From Pseudomonas sp. ABC1 (GTDB taxonomy: Bacteria > Pseudomonadota > Gammaproteobacteria > Pseudomonadales > Pseudomonadaceae), in the NCBI RefSeq assembly GCF_013395055.1, contig NZ_CP058349.1, positions 3,719,501 to 3,783,500 on the forward strand: DNA of 64,000 nt, read 5' to 3'. The notes beneath the pieces are model-generated. The model saw only the letters and a list, made by a program, of their open reading frames with translations, was not told the DNA's origin and searched no databases. Positions 30,726 through 37,099 of the stretch are shown here, in pieces (the first letter of the stretch is position 1; the number at the start of each line of letters is the position of its first letter). The position numbers and the translations under genes were made by a program.

Positions 30726-31939
30726 CGTGCATGCTCCCGGTTGTCGAGACTGGCAAAGGCCGCACGGCCAACGGCGCTGAGGGCGACATCGTCCTGCGGT
30801 GTGTGGATTCGGCTGCACAGCACGTCGCGGTAGTGGCGCTCCAACGGATTGCGCCGCGACAAACCGGGGTTTCCGGAGGCTTCGATGGCCAACTCGACGG
30901 CCTGGATGGCGTTATTCGTGACCAGGTACTTGAGCTGGCCGGCGTGGCGCGCCTCCAACTGACCGCGTGCGGCGGAGTCGAGCAGCACCCGGTTGTTCAG
31001 CAGCAGCGAGTCGATGCGACCGACGATTTCCTGGAAGCGTTGCAGGCTGGACAGCGGTGCGCCGAGGTTGGACGGTGTGCGGGTGGCGAGGAAGTCCACC
31101 AGCCAGTCGCGCGCGGCCTGGGCCACGCCGTCATAGATGGCCGGCAGCAGGACCGACATCCACAGCAGGCCTTCGCCATCCAGCTCCGGGCGGGGCGCGC
31201 TCCAGGGACTGACGCCGACGGCATGGTCGAGCGGGATCAGCACATCGTCGAAGCGCACCTCATGGCTGCAGGTGGCGCGCATGCCCAGGTGGTCCCAGTC
31301 GTCGACGATAGTGATGCCGGGGGTATCCCGGTGCACGAGGTAGCCACCGACCAACGGATCGGCGTCGTCGCTGCGGGCCCACACCACATACCAGTGGATA
31401 CCGTGGCTGCCGGTCGAGTAGATCTTGCGTCCGCTGATGCGCCAGCCTTCTGCGCTGCGGCGGGCGATGGTCGCGGGCAGGCCGCCGCGTGCCGGAGTGC
31501 CCAGTTCCGGCTCGACCCGGAAGGCGTTGACCATGGCGCCATCCTCGACGGCCTCACGGGCAAGGCGATGGCGCAGGTGCTCGGGCCAGCGTTCGTTGGA
31601 TTGCAGTCGGAAGTGCTGCAGGTACTGCATCACCAGGATCAGTGCGGTGGACGGCTCGCCTTTGGCAACTGCTGCGATGACCTTGCGCGCGGTCGCCAGG
31701 TCGCCACCAGCGCCGCCGAGCGACTCCGGTACGGTAAGGGCGAGCAGGCCATGCTGGTGCAGCAGCGCGAAGTTTTCCGTGGGGAACCGGCCGCTGCGGT
31801 CATACTCGGCGGCAGTCGCGGCGAGGGTGCGGGTGATTTCGTCCAGCAGGTCATCAAGTTCACTGCCGCCGGGAGCCCTGGGGGCGCGGGTGAACGAAGG
31901 TGTGGAGAGGGCGGCGGAAGACGGTGCTGGAACGCTCAT
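30722..31939 (-). CDS. Acyl-CoA dehydrogenase-like flavoprotein (possibly DszC/SfnB-type monooxygenase)
   Basis: The 405-residue protein has the three-domain layout of acyl-CoA dehydrogenases: an N-terminal helical domain (LLALTVPESLGGAGGDLATA), a middle beta domain (GWRISGRKIYSTGSHGIHWY, DDWDHLGMRATCSHEVRFDDVLIP) and a C-terminal helical domain. The catalytic glutamate of true dehydrogenases is not evident where expected, and the family contains flavin monooxygenases such as DszC and the sulfur-acquisition protein SfnB. It heads operon D behind shared promoter block 4, which favours a sulfur-related role, but this is inference. Confidence 0.8.
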   Translation of the reverse strand: MSVPAPSSAALSTPSFTRAPRAPGGSELDDLLDEITRTLAATAAEYDRSGRFPTENFALLHQHGLLALTVPESLGGAGGDLATARKVIAAVAKGEPSTALILVMQYLQHFRLQSNERWPEHLRHRLAREAVEDGAMVNAFRVEPELGTPARGGLPATIARRSAEGWRISGRKIYSTGSHGIHWYVVWARSDDADPLVGGYLVHRDTPGITIVDDWDHLGMRATCSHEVRFDDVLIPLDHAVGVSPWSAPRPELDGEGLLWMSVLLPAIYDGVAQAARDWLVDFLATRTPSNLGAPLSSLQRFQEIVGRIDSLLLNNRVLLDSAARGQLEARHAGQLKYLVTNNAIQAVELAIEASGNPGLSRRNPLERHYRDVLCSRIHTPQDDVALSAVGRAAFASLDNREHAR

Positions 31940-32004
31940 GGGCTGCTCGCGATATCGGTCTATGGAGAGCCGGGCAGCCTGTGCTCCTGCCTGGCCCTTG
32001 AGAC

Positions 32005-32060
32005 CGTATTCTTATAGAAGCAGCATGTAAAAGTATTTTTGGTTCTATGCTAATTATCAG
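32005..32060 (-). promoter_or_regulatory. Shared AT-rich promoter block, copy 4 (upstream of operon D)
   Basis: Read on the minus strand: AATTAGCATAGAACCAAAAA, TACTTTTACATGC, then TTCTATAAGAATACGG, with TATAAG as the best -10 of the four copies. The upstream half is identical to copy 1 at 18 of 20 positions. The first start codon lies about 65 bp downstream. The LysR gene ending at 32115 lies directly behind it on the same strand. Confidence 0.68.
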
Positions 32061-32114
32061 TTGATTTGATTTATATTCTTTAGAATATGTGTTTTGTTTA
32101 TATTGTGACTGCTC

Positions 32115-33011
32115 TCACTCCTGGCTGCCCAAACGCTGGGCGACCACATTGCCGAACAGCTCCACCGGCTCCTGCAGGTTGCCCAGGTAGCGTGGGTGCA
32201 GCAGCCACAGGTCGATCATGGGCTTGAAGTCGCTGATGCTGACGGTTTCCAGTCGATCGACATGGCGGCTGTTGGCGAGCAGCGGGGCGGGTACCAGGCC
32301 CAGTCCCATGCCGTTGGCCACCAGGCCCAGTTGCAGCTCGGTGCCGAAGGTCTCCAGGTTGATCTGCAAGGACAGCCCCTGTTCCGCCAGGGCGCGTTGC
32401 AGGCCGGCGCGGAAGCCGCAGCCGTCGGGGTTCAGTACCCAGCCAAGGGTGTAGCAATCCTTCAGCTTGTAGTGGCGTTTGGGCATGCTGCCTTTGGCCG
32501 CGACCACTTGCAGTTGCATGCGGCCGATGGAGTGCCCGGTGATGCCTTCGGGGAATATCTTGCCCGCCGGGAACAGCGCGGCGGCGGCGTCCAGTTCGCC
32601 GTTCTCCATCTTGCTGATCAGGCTGCTGCCCCAGCCGTTGATGACCTGGGTGCGCAGATCGGGAAAATCCTCGCGGATCTGCTGCAAGGCGTCGAGCAAC
32701 ACCACGTCGCCGATGGTCTGGGGCACACCGAGGCGCAGTGAACCACTGGGTATGCCGTCGTTGGCCACCAGTTCGCGCAGGGTGTCGATCTCGCGCAGGA
32801 TCGCCTTGCACTGTTCGTAGACCCGCCAGCCCATGGGCGTCGGCTTGAGTGGCTTGGTGTTGCGGTCAAGCAGGTTGGCGCCCAGGTCTTCCTCGAAGTT
32901 CTGCACGCGGCGGGTGATGGCCGGTTGTGTCAATTGCAGGGCTTCGGCTGCCAGGTTGGTGGATTGGCAACGGATGACGGCGACGAAGGCGTCCATGTCA
33001 TCGATTTTCAT
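32115..33011 (-). CDS. LysR-type transcriptional regulator
   Basis: The 298-residue protein starts MKIDDMDAFVAVIRCQSTNL and has a LysR helix-turn-helix (AAEALQLTQPAITRRVQNFE) and an effector domain from SGSLRLGVPQTIGDVVLLDA. The cysteine-containing segments CYTLGWVLNPDGCGF are in the effector domain. A GTG nine bases upstream of the chosen ATG is an alternative start; neither has a clear ribosome site. It is transcribed in the same direction as operon D, 55 bp before promoter block 4, and is a good candidate to control that operon or the four-block regulon. Confidence 0.9.
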   Translation of the reverse strand: MKIDDMDAFVAVIRCQSTNLAAEALQLTQPAITRRVQNFEEDLGANLLDRNTKPLKPTPMGWRVYEQCKAILREIDTLRELVANDGIPSGSLRLGVPQTIGDVVLLDALQQIREDFPDLRTQVINGWGSSLISKMENGELDAAAALFPAGKIFPEGITGHSIGRMQLQVVAAKGSMPKRHYKLKDCYTLGWVLNPDGCGFRAGLQRALAEQGLSLQINLETFGTELQLGLVANGMGLGLVPAPLLANSRHVDRLETVSISDFKPMIDLWLLHPRYLGNLQEPVELFGNVVAQRLGSQE

Positions 33012-33301
33012 GTCGGGCACTCATCATGTGGGTTCATGGGCTGGACCGGGCGCCGCTGGCGATGCGCGCCTGACCGGTCGTGGATTATTGCATCGGACAA
33101 CAGCGGCTGTAATTTGATTTTTGCATATTGGTATGGACGGGAAATTAACCTGAGTGCCAACGAAGGATATACATCGCCCGTTTGCCCGCAGGTCCAGCCA
33201 TGTGCTGCGTGCTCGCACCACTGCGAGCGGACTGGTGAACGACTGGCGGTGGGCGAGGCATGCCGGTAGAGTGGCCGCCCCTAGCATGGTCGAGAGATGT
33301 C

Positions 33302-33475
33302 ATGGAAAAGAACCCAAACCCCCAACGAATCCTGGCAATCCCCCTGCTGTGTTGCGGTGTGGTCTTCACCATCATCGGCATGGCAGCGGACATCCCCACG
33401 TTTTTCTACATGGCCCCCGGCTTCCTGCTGACCGGCCTGGCGCTGCTGGTTTCTTCTCGCAAGCGCCGAGAGTGA
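33302..33475 (+). CDS. Small two-helix membrane protein
   Basis: The 57-residue protein has two hydrophobic helices (LAIPLLCCGVVFTIIGMAAD and APGFLLTGLALLVSSR) joined by a short loop IPTFFYM, with a basic C-terminus RKRRE. GAGAG precedes the ATG. I do not recognise a family. It stands alone between the LysR gene and the tRNA terminator. Confidence 0.6.
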   Translation: MEKNPNPQRILAIPLLCCGVVFTIIGMAADIPTFFYMAPGFLLTGLALLVSSRKRRE

Positions 33476-33541
33476 TAGGCGGGGAAAGTCCTGATTGCCT
33501 CGTCACTGCGCCGGGGTGATCACTTTCCCGCAGGCAAAGAA

Positions 33542-33573
33542 AAAGCCCCGTGAACCAGCGTTCACGGGGCTTT
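33542..33573 (-). terminator. Rho-independent terminator of tRNA-Cys
   Basis: On the minus strand AAAGCCCCGTGAAC pairs with GTTCACGGGGCTTT around a 4-base loop, followed by a T-rich tail TTTTTCTTT. It begins 7 bp after the CCA end of the tRNA. Confidence 0.92.
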
Positions 33574-33579
33574 CGAATA

Positions 33580-33653
33580 TGGAGGCCGATGTCGGAATCG
33601 AACCGGCGTACACGGATTTGCAATCCGCTGCATAACCACTCTGCCAACCGGCC
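33580..33653 (-). tRNA. tRNA-Cys (GCA)
   Basis: The minus strand from 33653 reads GGCCGGTTGGCAGAGTGG, with anticodon loop GATTGCAAATC and T-loop GTTCGATTC, ending CGGCCTCCA with encoded CCA. Acceptor arm GGCCGGT pairs with ATCGGCC, and the anticodon GCA (33619-33621) decodes UGC/UGU. It is a single tRNA gene, with a terminator 7 bp downstream. Confidence 0.95.
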
Positions 33654-33873
33654 TCAGTTCCCAAGCTTGTCTGGCAAGCTTCACGAGTGCTTTATGATTA
33701 GCAACTCGTTGATTGCATTGGCTTTTTCAAAAGCCTGAAATCGGGATGCGGCGCATTATGACGAATGCTCCGCGGGCTGGCAACACCCGCAGGGCAATTG
33801 CATGAAGCTTTTCTTCCCTCCGATTCATGGGGCATGGCCCCAGAAGAGGGTTCTTGTGTCTTTCTCCCTCACT

Positions 33874-33902
33874 CCAGCCCTCTCCCGCAATCGGGAGAGG
33901 GG
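33874..33902. repeat. CCCTCTCCC palindromic repeat
   Basis: CCAGCCCTCTCCCGCAATCG folds as CCTCTCCCG / CGGGAGAGG around CAAT. The same unit occurs at 58419 and twice inside the carboxylase gene at 49117. The surrounding 33654-33929 holds the tRNA promoter region and no gene that I can see. Confidence 0.75.
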
Positions 33903-33929
33903 TAATGAACGCTGGCAATACTTGCCCCG

Positions 33930-34208
33930 TCACTCGCGGTAGAACACCTGCAGCAGGTGGTAGCCGAACTGGCTCTTGATCGGGCCGTGGATGTCACGCA
34001 GGGGCTTCTTGAAGATCGCCTGGTCGATGCTGTGGACCATCTGGCCAGGGCGGACTTCGCCGAGGTCGCCGCCCTTCTTGCCGGAAGGGCAGGTGGAGTG
34101 CTTTCTGGCCAGTACGTCGAAGGCTTCGCCGTTGAGCAGGCGTTTTTTCAATTGCAGGGCTTCGGCCTCTGTCTTGACCAGGATATGGCGTGCCATGGCT
34201 TTGCGCAT
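33930..34208 (-). CDS. ppiC: Parvulin-type peptidyl-prolyl cis-trans isomerase PpiC
   Basis: The 92-residue protein is a single parvulin domain like E. coli PpiC (93 residues): ARHILVKTEAEALQLKKRLL, then ARKHSTCPSGKKGGDLGEVR, then GQMVHSIDQAIFKKPL and IKSQFGYHLLQVFYRE. It speeds proline isomerisation in the cytoplasm. The start is ambiguous: 34208 gives MRKAMARHILV as in relatives, 34196 gives MARHILV; neither has a strong ribosome site. Confidence 0.92.
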   Translation of the reverse strand: MRKAMARHILVKTEAEALQLKKRLLNGEAFDVLARKHSTCPSGKKGGDLGEVRPGQMVHSIDQAIFKKPLRDIHGPIKSQFGYHLLQVFYRE

Positions 34209-34404
34209 TGTCGGTTTCCGCGGGCTGGAGGCTGTGGCGAGCGGGAGGTGGTGAAGGCCTGATGCTGTGTGGTCGGACATGGCCGTCGCATCACCGAGCG
34301 CCTTCCTTCGCTGTCTGCCCGAAGGCCGCTCGCAGGAAAATGAAGCGCAATGATAAAGCAACGGTGCGCACCGTGCCGACCAGGCCAGGTGCGCCGTCGT
34401 GCGT

Positions 34405-35070
34405 TCAGCGGCGCAGGTAGGCGGCGAAGTCGATATCGCCGGCGGAGAGGATGGCCTGTACCCGGTTGTGCACGTTGAGCTTGCGCAGTATGGCCGAGAC
34501 GTGAGCCTTGACCGTGGTTTCGGCGATGTCCAGGTTGTAGGCGATCTGTTTGTTGGATTCGCCCTTGGCCATGCGTTCGAGCACCAGCAGTTGCTTGCGC
34601 GTCAGTGCCTGCAGCAGCTCCGGAGGAATGCCCGGCTCGCTGTGCTGCGAGCTGCGCTGGGAGGTCTTCTGGCTGCGGATGATGTCCGAGGGCAGGTAGA
34701 CGTTGCCGTTGAGGATCTGCTCGATGGCTTCGGTCATCTGTGCCCGTGGCGAGGACTTTGTGATGAAACCCACCGCGCCATAGGTGATGGCTTGCAGGAC
34801 CACCTGTTTGTCCTGCTCGGCGGAGACGATCACCACCGGGATGGTCGGTGCCTCGTTGCGCAGGTTGATCAGGCCGTTGAGACCGTGCATGCCGGGCATG
34901 TTCAGGTCCAGCAGGATCAGGTCCAGGTCGTCGTGTTCGAGGGTCAGGGCGAGCGCGGCGTCGAGGTCCGAGGTCTCCATGATCTGGCTGCCGGGGAAAC
35001 CGTCGCTGATGACGTTTTGGATTGCTTCGCGAAACAGTGGATGGTCGTCTGCGATAAGAATCTTGTACAT
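34405..35070 (-). CDS. agmR: NarL-family response regulator AgmR/ErbR (ethanol/glycerol oxidation regulator)
   Basis: The 221-residue protein has a receiver domain (MYKILIADDHPLFREAIQNV with the acidic pair, LDLILLDLNMPGMHGLNGL with the phosphoacceptor Asp near residue 57, and VVIVSAEQDKQ) and a LuxR-type DNA-binding domain (LTRKQLLVLERMAKGESNKQ IAYNLDIAETTVKAHVSAIL). Length and sequence fit AgmR/ErbR, which acts in PQQ-dependent ethanol oxidation in Pseudomonas. The neighbours fit this: a CXXCW protein of PQQ-dependent catabolism upstream and a second NarL-type regulator divergent from it. Confidence 0.8.
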   Translation of the reverse strand: MYKILIADDHPLFREAIQNVISDGFPGSQIMETSDLDAALALTLEHDDLDLILLDLNMPGMHGLNGLINLRNEAPTIPVVIVSAEQDKQVVLQAITYGAVGFITKSSPRAQMTEAIEQILNGNVYLPSDIIRSQKTSQRSSQHSEPGIPPELLQALTRKQLLVLERMAKGESNKQIAYNLDIAETTVKAHVSAILRKLNVHNRVQAILSAGDIDFAAYLRR

Positions 35071-35125
35071 GGCAGGTTACCTTTATCTTGTTGTTGTGAT
35101 TATGGCGTGGCGTGCTGCCGGCGCT

Positions 35126-35677
35126 TCAAGGCGCCGCGAAAGGCTCCGGTGTGGCGTCATGCAGGGGCAGGCCGGCCTGCTGCCAGCCGTCGATGCCGTC
35201 GCGATACCAGTACAGCTGCGTATAACCCATGGCCTGTGCGCGCCGCGTGGCATTCCAGCCCAGCCAGCAGTCGGAGCGGCAATAGAACACGATCGGGGCA
35301 TCCTTGCGATTCTGGCTGAGTCTTTCCAGGTTGCGGGTGAAATATCTTTCCCAGTCAGGCGCCAGCGCGCCATCCCCGGTATTGGCCAGCCAGATGCTGT
35401 CGGGCAGGTTGCTGTGGGGCTGGTCTTCGATGAATTGCCCGAAGCGCCAGGTGCTGCGGAACACATCGATCAGTACGGCGTCTGGCTGGCGTTCGAGTAG
35501 CTGGCGCAGGGCGGCGGTGTCGACCGTCACGGCCCCGGGCGCCTGCTCGGGCGTCGGGCTCCGGTAGTGCTCCTGGCGGTAGCCTTCGGCATTGAACAGG
35601 GGCAGCTCTTCGCCGGCCTGCGCGTTGCCCAGCAGCAGAGCCACGACCAGCAGGGGTAACAACAGTATCTGTCCCAT
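35126..35677 (-). CDS. PQQ-dependent catabolism-associated CXXCW motif protein (rhodanese-like, secreted)
   Basis: The 183-residue protein has a signal peptide (MGQILLLPLLVVALLLGNAQ A) and a rhodanese-like domain with VLIDVFRSTWRFGQFIEDQP, then YCRSDCWLGWNATRRAQAMG, where the CRSDCW string is the family mark, and YWYRDGIDGWQQAGLPLHDA. Proteins of this group occur next to PQQ-dependent alcohol dehydrogenase genes, perhaps helping cytochrome or quinoprotein maturation in the periplasm. The start at 35677 has AGGA six bases upstream. It lies 55 bp upstream of agmR in the same direction. Confidence 0.87.
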   Translation of the reverse strand: MGQILLLPLLVVALLLGNAQAGEELPLFNAEGYRQEHYRSPTPEQAPGAVTVDTAALRQLLERQPDAVLIDVFRSTWRFGQFIEDQPHSNLPDSIWLANTGDGALAPDWERYFTRNLERLSQNRKDAPIVFYCRSDCWLGWNATRRAQAMGYTQLYWYRDGIDGWQQAGLPLHDATPEPFAAP

Positions 35678-35758
35678 CGACTGTCCTGTACGCCTTGATG
35701 ACTTGGTTTTCATTACAGGGCAAAGGGTGTTGCTTTGGAATCCTACGTTGGTGAATGA

Positions 35759-35879
35759 AACCAGTACCAAAGTACTGGTTTTCGAGCCGGTGCGGCGCGG
35801 TGCGCCGGGGCTTTTCGCCAAAGTAGTACGGGGGCGATACCAAGGTAGTAGGTCGATGCCGTGCCGCGCTCTCTAGGAT
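35759..35879 (+). promoter_or_regulatory. Divergent promoter region with repeated CCAARGTA elements
   Basis: AACCAGTACCAAAGTACTGG at 35759 is a perfect inverted repeat around a CAAA loop. Its core CCAAAGTA recurs as CCAAAGTAGTAC at 35818 and CCAAGGTAGTAGG at 35840; the last two are 22 bp apart. A possible -10, TAGGAT, sits at 35874-35879, which would put the repeats near -62 and -40 of a start at about 35886. That is the layout of an activator-dependent promoter for the regulator gene at 35938. Confidence 0.5.
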
Positions 35880-35937
35880 GGGGCAAAGGCCCGGCGCTTG
35901 ACGCGCCCGGAGCGGTTGGCAGGCGAGGGCACAGCCT

Positions 35938-36591
35938 ATGAAGATTCTGTTGGTGGACGATCACGCGATGGTGCGGCAAGGCTGTGCGAGCCTGTTGCGC
36001 GTGCTGCTGCCCGAGGCCCAGGTCAGCGAGGCGCGGGATGGCGAGGAGGCCTTGCTGAAGATCCAGGCGGACATTCCCAGCCTGGTCATCATGGACATCG
36101 GCTTGCCAGGCATCAGCGGCCTGGAGACCACCCGGCGCATGCTGGTGCGCCTGCCGCAATTGCCGGTGCTGTTCTTCAGCATGCACGACGAGTTGTCACT
36201 GGTACGCCAGGCCATGCAGGCCGGTGCCTGTGGCTACGTCACCAAGAAGGCTTCGCCGGATGTACTGGTGGAGGCGGTGCGGCGGATTCTGGCGGGGTAT
36301 CCCTATATCGAACAGCCGCTGGCCACGGAGCTGGCTTGCCAGCCACAGTCGGACGCCAGCGAGAATCCCAGGCTGCGCGGCATGACCCAGCGTGAGTTCG
36401 AGATTTTCGTGATGCTGGCCAAGGGAATGCCGGCCAAGCGTATCGCCGAGCAACTGTGCATCAGCGGCAAGACGGTTTCCAACTACCTGACGATGCTCAA
36501 GAGCAAGCTGCAGGTCAGCTCCCATGCGGAACTGGTGCACCTGGCCATCGATACGGGGGTCTTGCGGGTGGGGGGAAGCGTGGCGGGGTAG
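35938..36591 (+). CDS. NarL-family response regulator (EraR/ExaE-like)
   Basis: The 217-residue protein has a receiver (MKILLVDDHAMVRQGCASLL, LVIMDIGLPGISGLETTRRM with the Asp near residue 53, AGACGYVTKKA) and a LuxR-type helix-turn-helix (MTQREFEIFVMLAKGMPAKR IAEQLCISGKTVSNYLTMLK). The KTVSNY recognition helix is that of the EraR/ExaE group. No sensor kinase is adjacent. It is divergent from the CXXCW gene and close to agmR, so it likely belongs to the ethanol-oxidation control circuit. GAGGG stands eight bases before the ATG. Confidence 0.82.
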   Translation: MKILLVDDHAMVRQGCASLLRVLLPEAQVSEARDGEEALLKIQADIPSLVIMDIGLPGISGLETTRRMLVRLPQLPVLFFSMHDELSLVRQAMQAGACGYVTKKASPDVLVEAVRRILAGYPYIEQPLATELACQPQSDASENPRLRGMTQREFEIFVMLAKGMPAKRIAEQLCISGKTVSNYLTMLKSKLQVSSHAELVHLAIDTGVLRVGGSVAG

Positions 36592-36593
36592 AA

Positions 36594-36641
36594 CGTCCCC
36601 GATGGAATCCTGCGTGAAACAGGTTCTATCGATCGGGGACG
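36594..36641. terminator. Imperfect long hairpin between convergent genes
   Basis: CGTCCCCGATGGAA (from 36594) pairs with TTCTATCGATCGGGGACG (ending 36641) with one or two bulges. It lies between the stops of the response regulator and the HU-type gene and can serve both strands. Confidence 0.6.
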
Positions 36642-36649
36642 CGGATGAC

Positions 36650-36922
36650 TCAGTTCACGGCGTCTTTCAGACCTTTGCCGGGCTTGAAGCCAGGCAGCTT
36701 GGCCGCGGCGATCTTGATCGTGGCGCCAGTCTGCGGGTTGCGGCCATCACGGGCTGCACGCTCTTTGACTGCGAAAGTACCGAAACCGACCAGGGCTACG
36801 CTGTCGCCTTTCTGCAGAGCTGCGGTGACGGTGTCGGTGAAGGCATCCAGTACACGGCTGGCGGTGGTCTTCGGCAGGTCGGCGGACTCGGCGATCGCTT
36901 CGATCAATTCGGCTTTGTTCAC
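36650..36922 (-). CDS. HU family DNA-binding protein
   Basis: The 90-residue protein has the full HU fold: NKAELIEAIAESADLPKTTA at the start, VGFGTFAVKERAARDGRNPQ TGATIKIAA in the arm region, and KPGKGLKDAVN at the end. The GRNPQTG tip of the DNA-embracing arm is intact. It packs and bends DNA. The start is a GTG at 36922 with GGAG eight bases upstream. It is not beside lon, as hupB of Pseudomonas is, so it is probably another paralogue. Confidence 0.95.
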   Translation of the reverse strand: MNKAELIEAIAESADLPKTTASRVLDAFTDTVTAALQKGDSVALVGFGTFAVKERAARDGRNPQTGATIKIAAAKLPGFKPGKGLKDAVN

Positions 36923-37099
36923 GAGAATATCTCCATGGTTTCAGGGGGCGCCCAGTATAAGCAGGCGTCGAAGGTATTGCCTGCAAAATTTCAGGTGTCG
37001 TTTCGGCGACAGCCTGTAAGGTAGCCGCCAAGGGTGACAGGCTACAACAAATATGATGGCTGAATGGACGATGGCGACCTATGGTCGCGGGATCGTGTC

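Noticed and set aside
30722..31939. Naming the flavoprotein sfnB
   Set aside because: It belongs to the same broad family, but I cannot separate it from other acyl-CoA dehydrogenase-like monooxygenases by eye.
33580..33930. Integration site or prophage edge at tRNA-Cys
   Set aside because: No integrase and no repeated tRNA end were seen nearby; the region behind it holds core genes.
34361..34374. ACGGTGCGCACCGT palindrome as an operator
   Set aside because: It is perfect but lies after the agmR stop, far from any start codon, and resembles a partial REP core.
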